A stretch of DNA of 47,893 nucleotides from contig CANPYN010000004.1 of assembly GCA_947588635.1 (NCBI GenBank), positions 1 through 47,893 of the forward strand, given 5' to 3'. The position numbers and the translations under genes are program-made. The DNA is from an uncultured Clostridia bacterium. Lineage in GTDB: Bacteria; Bacillota; Clostridia; TANB77; CAG-508. The notes under the pieces were generated by a model. It was not told the origin of the DNA, made no database searches, and saw only the letters and a list, made by a program, of their open reading frames with translations. Within the stretch, counting starts at the first letter, position 1, and the number at the start of each line of letters is the position of its first letter. Shown piece after piece: positions 9,744 to 20,607 of this stretch.

Positions 9744-11399
9744 TTATTCTTTGTAAATTTTTAGTTTAACTAAAACATTATATATTTTAGTTCCAAATGG
9801 TATCATATATATATCTTCTTTTGTAAGCATTTTCATAAATAATATTAAAGATAAATATGCAATTACACCAATTAATATAGATACAACTGTTGATATCGTA
9901 TTTCCAGTCATTGTTATTAATATTCTATACGCCAAATACACTATAACTCCCATAACTACAGAAGCAAATATTGGTTTCATAACATGGTTTTTCAAACTCA
10001 TTTGTAATTTTATTTCCTTATTTAAATGATACATACATATTGCAAATAGTATTACTTGGCATGCAATTGAACTAATTACTGCACCCAAGATATTTATGTT
10101 TGGATTACTAATTAATACTAAATTCATTATTAATTTTACAACTGCTCCTATTCCTAAAGCAATAGCTGGAATGTGGACTTTTCCAAATCCATATAATCCA
10201 CCTTCTACAACATAATTGATTGATACAAATATCATAGTAATAGTACTTAGTATCAATATATTTGCACCATTTGATGCTTGAGGATATATTAACTGTAATA
10301 TAGGTTTAGCAAGTGCAATTAACCCTGTTGTACATGGCATTATAATGAGTATTGAAGCAAAAAATGAAAATGACAATCTTTTATTTACAGTTTTATAATC
10401 TTTTACTGATATTGCTGATGATATTGCTGGAACTAAGGCCGTACAAAATGCTCCTGTTATTGCAAGTGGCAAATGTATTATTGTAACTACTTTTGACAAT
10501 AATCCTGATAATTCCATAGCCTTTGCCTCTAAATCCGCCTTTGCACTAATTATTCCTGAGAAAGCAGTTTGTATACAATTACTTATTGTTACAGTATCTA
10601 TCATATTATTAATAACAGAAATCAATGAACCAATTGTCATTGGTATTGATATTGCAAATATAGTTTTTATAAGTTTACTAGCTGTTTTATCTTCTTGTGG
10701 AACTGTTTGATTCTCGCAATCTAACATAATTCCTTTTTTTCTTCTTTTATAAAAAATATATAAATACATAAAAGAAATGATTATTGCAAGTGTAGTAGAA
10801 ACATTTCCTCCTGCAGCCATAACCGCTGGATCTTTACCTACTAATGCATATACAAATGTTATAGTAAGCGCACAATTAAAAAATTGTTCTAAAGTTTGTG
10901 ATACACTTGTAGCTTTTTGACTACCTAGTCCTGCAAAATAACCTCTAAGCACTGATGAAGATGCTACAAACATTATCGCAGGAGCTAAAACCATCAAAAC
11001 ATATTTTACATCTGGTACATTTAAAATTTTACTTGCTATTAAATCAGCTCCAAAGAATAATGCTATTGAGAAAACAGCGCCTATAATAGTAAATATCTTT
11101 AAAGACACTTTAAAAATTCTATATGCACCTCTATGATCACCTGTTGCAACTCTTTCTGATACTAATTTTGATATTACTGTAGGTATTCCTACTGATGATA
11201 ATGTAAGTAATAAGGAATATACCGTATAACCTGCATCATAATATCCATTTCCTATATCTCCAAAGCCATCAACATTTATAATTACTAACCTATAAACAAA
11301 ACCCAACACCTTTATTAAAATTTGTGCAATCATAAGCATTGCAACATTTTTCATAAAAGATGTCCCTTTTTCTCTCTTTATTTTATCTTGTGCTTCCAT
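9744..11399 (-). CDS. Polysaccharide biosynthesis / SpoVB-MurJ-like flippase
   Basis: MOP superfamily polytopic protein, e.g. NGYYDAGYTVYSLLLTLSSVGIPTVISKLVSE. Confidence 0.88.
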   Translation of the reverse strand: MEAQDKIKREKGTSFMKNVAMLMIAQILIKVLGFVYRLVIINVDGFGDIGNGYYDAGYTVYSLLLTLSSVGIPTVISKLVSERVATGDHRGAYRIFKVSLKIFTIIGAVFSIALFFGADLIASKILNVPDVKYVLMVLAPAIMFVASSSVLRGYFAGLGSQKATSVSQTLEQFFNCALTITFVYALVGKDPAVMAAGGNVSTTLAIIISFMYLYIFYKRRKKGIMLDCENQTVPQEDKTASKLIKTIFAISIPMTIGSLISVINNMIDTVTISNCIQTAFSGIISAKADLEAKAMELSGLLSKVVTIIHLPLAITGAFCTALVPAISSAISVKDYKTVNKRLSFSFFASILIIMPCTTGLIALAKPILQLIYPQASNGANILILSTITMIFVSINYVVEGGLYGFGKVHIPAIALGIGAVVKLIMNLVLISNPNINILGAVISSIACQVILFAICMYHLNKEIKLQMSLKNHVMKPIFASVVMGVIVYLAYRILITMTGNTISTVVSILIGVIAYLSLILFMKMLTKEDIYMIPFGTKIYNVLVKLKIYKE

Positions 11400-11485
11400 T
11401 AAAACCTTCCTTATATGATTAATAAATTATTTATATCATATATATAACTTTTTTACAATGGGAAATTTCCCTTGAGGAATTTTTT

Positions 11486-11557
11486 TTCTTTTTTTGGACG
11501 GACTAGATTTAGTCTTTTTTTTCAAAAAAGACTAAATCTAGTCCGTCCAAAAAAAGA
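11486..11557. repeat. Long inverted repeat TTTTTTGGACGGACTAGATTTAGTC
   Basis: Near-perfect arms around a central short loop. Confidence 0.85.
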
Positions 11558-11590
11558 AAAAAAGAAAAAAAGAAAAAAAGAAAAAAAGAA
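11551..11590. repeat. Tandem (AAAAAAAG)n octamer array
   Basis: Consecutive AAAAAAAG units. Confidence 0.8.
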
Positions 11591-11598
11591 GAAAAAAA

Positions 11599-11632
11599 CA
11601 AGACAAAATAGAATCTTTCTTCTTTTGTCTTG
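11599..11632 (-). terminator. Intrinsic terminator of the downstream minus-strand gene
   Basis: CAAGACAAAAtagaatctttcttcTTTTGTCTTG. Confidence 0.7.
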
Positions 11633-11677
11633 CTTTTATTTATTTAATAGTTTTTATATATTTAATCTGTTTTAATT

Positions 11678-12616
11678 TTAATACCATCCTTTAGATACCC
11701 AATGTCCCCATGCATTTTCAGGATCTCCATATCTGGAACTAATATAACTTAATCCCCAATTTATTTGTGTTTTATAGTTTGTTTTGTAATCAGAACCTTT
11801 TGATGCCATTTTTGATCCTGGCAAGGCTTGTGGTATACCATATGCCCCTGATGATGAATTATATGCATATGGATTCCATCCACTTTCTTTGTTCCATAAA
11901 CTAATTAAACATTCAACATCTGTTTCTGACCAACCATAAGAACGACATACTGTTGCTGCATATTGTTGGTATACTAGAGTAGACCCAGTTCCAAATCTTC
12001 CTCCACTTCTTGATGTTACTTTTGTTTGAATTTGAACTATTTTATTTACTGGCTCTTTAATTACTTTAGATGATATTTCTTTTCTTTCAATTTCTTTTTC
12101 ATCTTTATATTTTACTTTATAAGTTACTTCTTTTATACCATTTTTTCCTTCTTGTATTACTTTATTTGTTGTATTACTTCCTTTAGATACATCTTTAGTT
12201 ATTGTTTCAAATGGTATTTCTTCTCTTACAGTTACAATTTCTTCTGTAATATTTGTATAATTCTCAGTAATTTCTTCTATATTATTGTCTAATTCTTCTT
12301 CTGATATTTCAGCAATTTTTGTAGGTTCATTTCCTTCTTTTGTAATTATAATCGTTTTTGTATCTGTTATCTCTTCATCTTTGCTTGGTACTACCGTTTC
12401 ATCTGATGATAACATTATATGATTTTCTTCTAATATTTCAGATATCTTAGTTTTTGATGTTAAAACTGTAATTTCATGATTATTTGCAAATTTGATTTTA
12501 ACATTATTAAGTTTTACCTGACCTGCAATTACTGATATTCCTAAGATTAATATAAAAACTACACTTATTGCTATAATCTTTTTGTAATTTATAGATGTAT
12601 TTTTTATTTTATTCAT
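11678..12616 (-). CDS. Rpf-like cell-wall hydrolase: DUF348 / G5 / transglycosylase-like domain
   Basis: N-terminal TM, DUF348-like region, G5 (IPFETITKDVSKGSNTTNKVIQEGKNGIKEVTYKVKY), C-terminal NKESGWNPYAYNSSSGAYGIPQALPGSKM. Confidence 0.88.
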   Translation of the reverse strand: MNKIKNTSINYKKIIAISVVFILILGISVIAGQVKLNNVKIKFANNHEITVLTSKTKISEILEENHIMLSSDETVVPSKDEEITDTKTIIITKEGNEPTKIAEISEEELDNNIEEITENYTNITEEIVTVREEIPFETITKDVSKGSNTTNKVIQEGKNGIKEVTYKVKYKDEKEIERKEISSKVIKEPVNKIVQIQTKVTSRSGGRFGTGSTLVYQQYAATVCRSYGWSETDVECLISLWNKESGWNPYAYNSSSGAYGIPQALPGSKMASKGSDYKTNYKTQINWGLSYISSRYGDPENAWGHWVSKGWY

Positions 12617-12841
12617 AAATCCCTCCTTAAAATGGACGTTTATATTATACTATTTTTTTTAAAATTTGTCAAATTTGGAATAATATTCCTTATTATTTCT
12701 TAGTTTTATTATATGCTGCTTGTACCAAATTATTACTATTGTTTTTAATAAATTGCCATTTGTCCTATAAAATTTTATTGATATATATTTTTTACTATGT
12801 TATAATAGGTGATATAAATTTATTAAATAGGAGGGTTAATT

Positions 12842-13393
12842 ATGTGGATTGCAATAGCTGTTATTGTATTAATATTTTTATTAATAATTGGGTTATACAA
12901 TAATTTAGTTAGATTAAGACAAAAAGTTAAAAATTCTTGGAGTCAAATTGATGTTCAATTACAAAGAAGATTTGATTTAATTCCAAATTTAGTAGAAGCA
13001 GTAAAAGGATATATGAAACATGAAGATAAAGTTATAACACAAGTAGCTGAACTTAGAACTTCTTGGGCTGGAGCAAATACTGTTGCCGAAAAAGCACAGC
13101 TTGATAATCAATTATCAGGGGCCTTAAAAACACTTATGGCTGTTTCTGAAAATTATCCAGATTTAAAAGCAAATCAAAATTTTTCTGAGTTACAACAGGA
13201 ATTACAAAATACAGAAAACAAAATATCTTTTTCAAGACAATTTTATAATGATAGTGTTACAATGTACAACACTAAATTAGAAGTTGTTCCTTCTAATATT
13301 ATAGCTTCAATATTTGGCTTTAAACCTGAAGAATTATTTAAAGCTGAAAGTGAAGAATCTAGACAAAATGTTAAAATAGACTTAGATAAATAG
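12842..13393 (+). CDS. lemA: LemA family protein
   Basis: [30 protein letters not shown] and [32 protein letters not shown]. Confidence 0.95.
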   Translation: MWIAIAVIVLIFLLIIGLYNNLVRLRQKVKNSWSQIDVQLQRRFDLIPNLVEAVKGYMKHEDKVITQVAELRTSWAGANTVAEKAQLDNQLSGALKTLMAVSENYPDLKANQNFSELQQELQNTENKISFSRQFYNDSVTMYNTKLEVVPSNIIASIFGFKPEELFKAESEESRQNVKIDLDK

Positions 13394-13424
13394 GATTTTG
13401 GAAACATTTCCAAAATCCTATTTT
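13393..13424 (+). terminator. Intrinsic terminator
   Basis: AGGATTTTGGAAACATTTCCAAAATCCTATTTTTT. Confidence 0.85.
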
Positions 13425-13556
13425 TTCTTATATGAAATTTTACTAATATTTTTATTATCTATTGCACGAGGTTGTCTCCTCAAAAAATTTCTATTTTTCT
13501 TTCTTTAATATATGCTATATATATAAGTTTATTTATGCCTGTTCTTTATAATTTAC

Positions 13557-14327
13557 CTAATTTATTTGAAAAATCTTTTTAGTATTACTATATGTTGACT
13601 TTGCTACTTCTTCTAATGTTATATCTTTTATTTCCGCTATTTTTTGTGCTATATATTTAACATTTCTTGAATCGTTTCTTTTGCCTCTTAATGGTTCAGG
13701 ACTAAGATATGGAGAATCTGTTTCTATAAGTAGTCTATCTAATGGTATCATATTTATTATTTCATCTGCATATTTAGAGTTTTTAAAAGTTATTGGACCT
13801 GCAAGTGATATATTAAACCCAAGTTTTAATCCTTCCCTTACTAAATCTTTATTTAATGGGCAACAATGAAATACGCCTTTTTGTTTACATTGCATTTTAT
13901 TTTTTAATATATCTAATGTATCATAAATTGCATCTCTTGTATGAATTACAATAGGTAAATTTAATTTATTTGCTATTTTTATTTGTGATATAAATACATC
14001 TTTTTGTATGCTTTTATTTTCGGTATTCCAATGGTAATCTAATCCGATTTCTCCAATTGCAACAACTTTTTGATTTTTTGCTATATTTTCTATTTTATCC
14101 AAATCCTCTTGTTTAAAATCCTCAATATCGTTTGGAGAAATTCCCGCAGTTGTATACATGAAATCATAATTTTTTGCAATTTCTATTGCCTTTTGTGAAG
14201 ACTCTAAGCTATAGCCTGCATTAACTATTTTTGTAACACCACTTTTATATATTTCTTTTATTATCTCATCTCTATCTTCATCAAATTTTTCATCATTATA
14301 ATGTGCATGTGAATCAAATAACTCCAT
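13557..14327 (-). CDS. TatD family metal-dependent hydrolase
   Basis: FDSHAHYND, IGEIGLDYHW, LLIETDSPYLSPEPLRGKRN. Confidence 0.95.
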   Translation of the reverse strand: MELFDSHAHYNDEKFDEDRDEIIKEIYKSGVTKIVNAGYSLESSQKAIEIAKNYDFMYTTAGISPNDIEDFKQEDLDKIENIAKNQKVVAIGEIGLDYHWNTENKSIQKDVFISQIKIANKLNLPIVIHTRDAIYDTLDILKNKMQCKQKGVFHCCPLNKDLVREGLKLGFNISLAGPITFKNSKYADEIINMIPLDRLLIETDSPYLSPEPLRGKRNDSRNVKYIAQKIAEIKDITLEEVAKSTYSNTKKIFQIN

Positions 14328-14335
14328 ATTTACCT

Positions 14336-14713
14336 CTAATCTTCTACCATTAATACCACTGTAGCAACAGCATATTCTTTACAGTGTGATATTGAAATAT
14401 CTATATTTTTTATATTATTAAACTCTACATTTAAAAATTTAATTTTAGGGTTACCATTTTCGTCATTGATAACCTCTGCATTGTGCCAAGATATATCAAA
14501 CTTATTTTTTAGTAATGATGATATTGCTTTAAATATTGCCTCTTTTGCCGCAAATCTACCTGCATAATGATTATATTTTGCATTTCTTCTACTTTCACAA
14601 TATTTTATTTCATTAGGTGTAAAAACAAGGTTTAAGAAAGTACTTCCTGATCTTTCTATTGATTCTTTAATTCTGCTTATTTCTATTATATCTGTTCCAC
14701 AAAGTATTTTCAT
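14336..14713 (-). CDS. acpS: Holo-[acyl-carrier-protein] synthase
   Basis: GTDIIEISRIKESI, FAAKEAIFKA, ISISHCKEYAVATV. Confidence 0.95.
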   Translation of the reverse strand: MKILCGTDIIEISRIKESIERSGSTFLNLVFTPNEIKYCESRRNAKYNHYAGRFAAKEAIFKAISSLLKNKFDISWHNAEVINDENGNPKIKFLNVEFNNIKNIDISISHCKEYAVATVVLMVED

Positions 14714-14760
14714 TTTACCTCCATAAAATCGTTGTTTGTAGAAATAAATTACAATTTATC

Positions 14761-16017
14761 TTATTTTAATTTTAATAAAACAATTAAATTTACTATGTTT
14801 AATAACAATGATACTGCTAATGCTATTTCTATAATTGAATTTATTTTACTAGTTTTTTCTATTTTCAATTCTTTATATATTACGTCATACTTATTTTTTA
14901 TCTCATTATAGATCTCTTGAAGTTCAAAAACATCTCTCCATTTATTATAAAAAATAGTTCCCGTAACTGAATTTGTAATTTCATTTAGCCATATCTCTTT
15001 TGTAAATTTTGTGAATTTATTTCTAATAGAATTAATATCTGTCTTGCTTTTAAATTCATTTTCAAGTTTCTTCAGATAAATTCTTTGATATAAACTAATT
15101 ATTAGTGTATATAAATATTCATTTTCATAATCAAATAGTAATTTAGTGTAATTGCTAATCTCTATACTAGATGTCATTAAGCTTGCACATTGTTTTGTAA
15201 AGCCAAATCTTGAATACTTAAACTGTTCAATTGTTTGTATTGTTTTATCAAATTCATTTGTTGCAAAATCTAACGTATTACTACTTGATAATGCATTACT
15301 ATATCTTAAAAAATCACTTTCAATATTTTTAAAATCATCTTCATTATTCCAGTTATCTTGATCTATACATGAATATGTATAAACAAAAAATCTTTTATTA
15401 TATAAGTCTACATCTTTTAATTCTATATTATTATTATTTACTCCAATAATATTATCTATAAACTCTGAAAGTTCACTCATGTTATTAAATTTATCTGTTT
15501 GTATTTTTATATTTGTAAAATTTTTTAATTTACTAAAATCAGAATTAATTTCTTTAAATCTATAATTAAAATCTAGTAAATCTGAAAATTTTTCGCTGTT
15601 TTCCAAATATGTCTTTATAACTAAGAAGCATTCTCCTGTATCAAAACAGATTATCTCTATTTTTTCTATATTGAAAAATAAACCATCATCATTATTTACT
15701 TTTCCCTGTATCTTTTTATCAAAATTATATTCAAAAACATTACAATGAAAATTAGATAAAATTATTGCTTTCATTTTATTACTTAATCTATCTAAATTAT
15801 TTATCTCGTCTCTCTCAAGAGAAAATGTGGGGAAAAAGTATTCTCTTGTATTTTGGATAAAATATGAATATAAATTGAAATCTCTTTCTTTTTCAAATAT
15901 TTTTAATTTACAATTTTTATTATTTAATAAACTTAATAAGTATTTTTCATATTTATCTTCTTTAACCAAAAATGGTTTTATAAAATATGTATATTGATAT
16001 TTTACCTTTAGTTCCAT
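14761..16017 (-). CDS. Hypothetical membrane-anchored protein (C-terminal coiled coil plus TM)
   Basis: 418-aa ORF, hydrophobic C-terminus INSIIEIALAVSLLLNIVNLIVLLKLK; no family recognised with certainty. Confidence 0.7.
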   Translation of the reverse strand: MELKVKYQYTYFIKPFLVKEDKYEKYLLSLLNNKNCKLKIFEKERDFNLYSYFIQNTREYFFPTFSLERDEINNLDRLSNKMKAIILSNFHCNVFEYNFDKKIQGKVNNDDGLFFNIEKIEIICFDTGECFLVIKTYLENSEKFSDLLDFNYRFKEINSDFSKLKNFTNIKIQTDKFNNMSELSEFIDNIIGVNNNNIELKDVDLYNKRFFVYTYSCIDQDNWNNEDDFKNIESDFLRYSNALSSSNTLDFATNEFDKTIQTIEQFKYSRFGFTKQCASLMTSSIEISNYTKLLFDYENEYLYTLIISLYQRIYLKKLENEFKSKTDINSIRNKFTKFTKEIWLNEITNSVTGTIFYNKWRDVFELQEIYNEIKNKYDVIYKELKIEKTSKINSIIEIALAVSLLLNIVNLIVLLKLK

Positions 16018-16055
16018 TACTTTACCCTCTTTTGTTTAATCATACAAATTACAAT

Positions 16056-17567
16056 TTATTTTTCATAATATAATCCACTATCACTTAAATGCCATGAACC
16101 TATAAAGTCTATATATATACTATTGTCTAAATTAACTGATGGTTCACAAGAAATTGCTCCTATCTTATTTATACTTCCCCATACGCCATCCTTTTTTATT
16201 GCAGCAAATCCTTTTGAATTTTGCTCTGTTCCGTCTTCATATATATAATCTATTACAACTTTACCAGATTTATCTACATATCCATATTTTCCATCTTTTT
16301 TACTTAAGAACAATGAATTTGCTGTTAACAAATCTGATGAACTTTTTTCTTCTAACTTAAAGTTATAATATTTATATTCATTATTTGTATAAACCTTAAT
16401 ATATCCATTATCTGTGTTTATTTCTGACACTATTCCTGATATTTTTTGTCCTAAATTATTATCAAATATAACAGTTTCTGTATCTGATTTATCTGCTTGA
16501 ATAAATCCACCATTTTCTATATATGTCATAGCTTTATATTCAAATTTTATTACGGTTTCATTGTCTAATGTTATTACACCATACTTTCCGTCTTTTTTTG
16601 CTATGTAATAAATTGAAAAAGCATATTCTAAGTCGTCATACTCTGGTTTTATTTTTTCTTTATTTTCTTTGGTTATTACTCCATATTTTCCGTCTTTTTT
16701 AACTATAATATTATCAGATTTAACTTCTTTAAAATCCTCGTATCCTTTGTCTATTAATATTTTGTTTTCACTTGTATCCATTAGTTGCCAAGTTTTATCT
16801 TGTTTTACAGCAAATAAGTTAGAATCACCTAAATATTTTACTTCACTATATTTTGGTTCTATTAAAATCGTTCCTGTTGTACTAATTAAACCATATTTAT
16901 CGTCTGCATTCACAATTATATATGCATCTTTATATCCCTCTTCTAATGTAAGTATATTTTTGTATTCAGTATTTATAATTGCTTGTCCTTTTTCGTTTAT
17001 TAGCCCAATATTTTTTCCCTTTTTAACTATAAAATTATTTGTATTTCCTTTTAATGCTGATATTTCATCATATTCACATGGTAGTACTTCTTGTCCATTA
17101 AAATCTATAATACCATATTTTCCATCTTTACTTACCCTTAATACGTTATCTTCATACCAAATGTTTTCTTTAGAATCATAGTTGTCAATTGTTTCTATTG
17201 TATCATAACCTGTTAAAATCTCTTCATTTTTTTCGTTTATAGCTTTTGTTTTGTATGTTCCAGTTTCATCGTTGACATCATATGTACATATAAATATAGG
17301 TTTAGAATTATTAGGTATTGTTATCATCTCATCATATGATGGTTCTATTACTGTCTCTCCATCATTATTTATTACACCAAATTTGCCATTTTCATATGAT
17401 GTATAATATGAATAAATTTTTACTTCTATCTTTTTATTACTATTTTTTACTATATTCACAATTGATATTATAATCATAACTATAACAGCTATGGCTATAA
17501 TTACTCCTATAACTTTTTTTAAATTTAGTTTTGGTTCATCATCATATCTTCTACCTCTGCTACCCAC
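16056..17567 (-). CDS. WG repeat-containing membrane-anchored protein
   Basis: Recurrent KDGKYGVI.. / ..YD repeats after an N-terminal TM. Confidence 0.9.
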   Translation of the reverse strand: MGSRGRRYDDEPKLNLKKVIGVIIAIAVIVMIIISIVNIVKNSNKKIEVKIYSYYTSYENGKFGVINNDGETVIEPSYDEMITIPNNSKPIFICTYDVNDETGTYKTKAINEKNEEILTGYDTIETIDNYDSKENIWYEDNVLRVSKDGKYGIIDFNGQEVLPCEYDEISALKGNTNNFIVKKGKNIGLINEKGQAIINTEYKNILTLEEGYKDAYIIVNADDKYGLISTTGTILIEPKYSEVKYLGDSNLFAVKQDKTWQLMDTSENKILIDKGYEDFKEVKSDNIIVKKDGKYGVITKENKEKIKPEYDDLEYAFSIYYIAKKDGKYGVITLDNETVIKFEYKAMTYIENGGFIQADKSDTETVIFDNNLGQKISGIVSEINTDNGYIKVYTNNEYKYYNFKLEEKSSSDLLTANSLFLSKKDGKYGYVDKSGKVVIDYIYEDGTEQNSKGFAAIKKDGVWGSINKIGAISCEPSVNLDNSIYIDFIGSWHLSDSGLYYEK

Positions 17568-17619
17568 TTCAAAACTCCTCCTATTATTACATATATTACG
17601 GTATTAATAATATCATAAA

Positions 17620-18868
17620 CTATTTGTTTTTCCAATAGTTTTCATATAGTTTTTTTGCTGTCTCAGGACTATCTTCCCCTATTATATTTTTTACTGGTGC
17701 AAAATCTTCTTCTCTTTTGCCCCTTAGTATTGCAATATCCTTAAATATTTTAAAACTATCAAATATAAATTGCTCAAATTTAAATGCATTTGCTTTTTTA
17801 GGTTTAATTAAATTCCCATCTTCATCTAAATAATCAGATTTCTTAAGAGCTACATGATATTCTAATTCTTTTGTACTAGATCTTTTTATAGCATTTATAC
17901 TAAATACATTACACATAATGTGTGATTCTCCAAACACTAACTCGCCATTATCATCTGTAATGCTTGCTATATCGTCCGGTAGTTCAGTATATTCTATTAC
18001 TCTAACCTTATTATTTTGTTTGCATAAAACCCCTACTTTTTCATCTGGGCTTCTTTTTAGTACAGTTCTTGTTCCTATTTCATTACCTTGACTTGAAGTT
18101 AATCCTAATAATAAGGTATCTACATATTTTAATAAAATATTATCAACAGATCCTATAAACACCCATTCTATGCCTCTTTTTTCCATATCAGATATAACTC
18201 CTTTTTTTAGCATAGAATTAAATATTCCTCCATTACCATTTGATGCCTCTTTTATAAGCCCATTTTTACCAATTAATATTTTTCCTTCTTCGTTTATTAA
18301 TGGTAATTCCCCTTGCTCAAATATATAAACATCTTCTTTGGGGTATCCAAAAAAATTATTCTGTTCTAAAAAATTCACTGTGTTTTCATTGTTTTCGTTG
18401 CTAGTCATTATATACCAAGGAATAATTACACCATATTCATCATTTGCTCTTTTTAAACTATCTACTATGATTTCAAATAGGTATTTCCCTCCATTTTCTA
18501 ATTTAATTTTATATGCCCCTTTAGCCTTTGAACATCCGAAGTCTCGTTCCTTGGCCTCCTGCCATTGTTACAACAGCATATTTTTTGTTTTTTATAATAT
18601 CTACACCTGTATTTTTGTACTTTTCTAGTTCTTTAATACTTAAGTTGTCTGGATTTACTCCTCTAACAGGCTGTAATTCTTCTAAATCTACATACAAATC
18701 CTCAAATGTTTTTTCATATAATTCGTTTAATTCATCAAAATCTATCCCTAATACCTGCTCAATTAATTTGTTTTTCGTATCTGTATCTGCTCTATCAATA
18801 AATTGTATTATATGTTCTTGCTTATATTTCTTTAGTAATTTCTTTGCGTCATTGTAATTTTTATTCAT
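17620..18868 (-). CDS. UDPGP-family nucleotidyltransferase (UTP-hexose-1-P uridylyltransferase type), requires +1 frameshift at CTT-CGG (18541-18536)
   Basis: Frame 0 MAGGQGTRL then +1 GCSKAKGAYKIKLENGGKYLFEIIVDSLKRANDEYGVIIPWYIMTSNENN...; GGxGTRLG signature restored by skipping one C. Confidence 0.9.
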
Positions 18869-19010
18869 ATCTTAATCCTTTCTAAATTAAAGATTAACAC
18901 CTACATAATATAACATTATTTTCATCTTTTGTCCACTATTAATATTTTTGTGTACAGAATTGTAACATATATTTTTATATATTTAATATATATGTCTTAG
19001 AGGTGTGTAC

Positions 19011-20060
19011 ATGTCTAAAATAAAAATAATTGTATTTAAATTTAAAAATTTATTTATTCCTTTTTGTATATGTTTATTTACTTTATTTTTATTGGTTTTT
19101 TCAAATGCAAACCTTTCATCTGCAAAAAAAGGATTAGCATTATGGGCAAATTCAGTTGTACCTTCTCTGCTTCCATTTTTTATTGCAACCGAACTCCTTG
19201 GATACACAAATGTTATTCAAATCCTAGGTAAACTATTAAATAAATTTATGAGACCCATTTTCAACGTACCTGGGGAAGGTGCATTTCCATTTATAATGGG
19301 TATAATTAGTGGTTATCCAATGGGCGCAAAAATAGTGTCAAAATTCAAATCCGAAGGTATATGCACAAACGAAGAAGCAGAGAGGCTTCTTGCCTTTACT
19401 AATAACTCTGGTCCTCTTTTTATAATAGGTACTGTTGGAATAGGCTTGTTTAAAGATACTAATACTGGAATTTTACTTTTTATAACACATATTTTAGCAT
19501 GCCTTACTGTAGGTTTTATTTTTAGATGGTGGAAATCTGGAAAAAGGAATAGATTATCTAATGAATTTTCCAATATTGCAAATTCAAAAGTATCTTTATC
19601 AAATCTAGGTGAAGTATTAGCAAATTCTATAATGAGTGCCATCAATACCATATTTTTAATAGGTGGATTTATAGTTTTATTTTCTGTAATCATATCAATA
19701 TTTAAAAATAGCGGTGTTTTGGATATGTTGTCAAATTCTCTATCTCCTATATTTAATATATTTAACATACCAAATTCCTACAATGATGGTATACTTACCG
19801 GCATATTAGAACTTACTAATGGAGTATGTAATATTGCAGAAATTAACAATAAAGCCATATCAATAAATATTATAATTTGTGCATTTTTACTTGGCTTTGG
19901 GGGTATTTCTATCGCTCTTCAAATTTTAAGTATAACATCAAAAGCTAAAATTTCTATAAAACCCTATTTAATAGGAAAACTACTTCAGGGTATATTTGCA
20001 GCTATTTATACATATATTCTTATAAATACATTTTGGTTTTTTAATTTGAATTTATCATGA
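19011..20060 (+). CDS. ylbJ: Sporulation integral membrane protein YlbJ-like (nucleoside recognition/Gate domain)
   Basis: NSVVPSLLPFFIATELL, GIISGYPMGAKIV, TNNSGPLFIIGTVG. Confidence 0.85.
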   Translation: MSKIKIIVFKFKNLFIPFCICLFTLFLLVFSNANLSSAKKGLALWANSVVPSLLPFFIATELLGYTNVIQILGKLLNKFMRPIFNVPGEGAFPFIMGIISGYPMGAKIVSKFKSEGICTNEEAERLLAFTNNSGPLFIIGTVGIGLFKDTNTGILLFITHILACLTVGFIFRWWKSGKRNRLSNEFSNIANSKVSLSNLGEVLANSIMSAINTIFLIGGFIVLFSVIISIFKNSGVLDMLSNSLSPIFNIFNIPNSYNDGILTGILELTNGVCNIAEINNKAISINIIICAFLLGFGGISIALQILSITSKAKISIKPYLIGKLLQGIFAAIYTYILINTFWFFNLNLS

Positions 20061-20318
20061 AATTTAGTAGTCTTTTTTAATGCAAAAATATTTACTCCCA
20101 CGCCCTTTGTTCTTTTCGATTTTAATTTGTTACTAAGTAAACTTCAAAGGTGACAGTAATTATATCATTTTTATATAATAAGCCAATTCCCACATTATAT
20201 AAAAACCGATATTGCATTTTTTCTTATTTTGTAATAAAATATTTATGTAATTTATATGTCTTTGACATTAATTATACTTTTTCATTTAATATTACATATT
20301 TTATAAGGAGGTTTTATA

Positions 20319-20558
20319 ATGTCTAAACTTTTAATTATTTTGGATGATGATCGGACACTAGAAATTGTAAATCTCAAAAGCGTATGGATTTCTTACAAAC
20401 ATTTTTTAGGAATAGGATACTACTGGTCATTAGAGTATTCTGATGCTAAATATGAATGTAATACAGTCTATTTGTCGAAAAGCAGAAAAGATATTGTCAG
20501 AGCATACTCAAAGATTATACAATCGTATAAAAATAACGAACATTCTATTCAGTTGTAA
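20319..20558 (+). CDS. Hypothetical 79-aa protein containing an in-frame CGG
   Basis: Strong SD (TAAGGAGG) and ATG; CGG is codon 12 (20352-20354). Confidence 0.55.
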   Translation: MSKLLIILDDDRTLEIVNLKSVWISYKHFLGIGYYWSLEYSDAKYECNTVYLSKSRKDIVRAYSKIIQSYKNNEHSIQL

Positions 20559-20570
20559 TATTAAATGGAA

Positions 20571-20604
20571 GTAAAGGGAATCTTTTATTATAGATTCCCT
20601 TTAC
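20571..20604. terminator. Bidirectional terminator hairpin
   Basis: GTAAAGGGAATC...GATTCCCTTTAC. Confidence 0.8.
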
Positions 20605-20607
20605 AAT

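Noticed and set aside
11472-11675. 67-aa Lys-rich ORF
   Set aside because: Translation of the inverted repeat and (AAAAAAAG)n array; no plausible protein.
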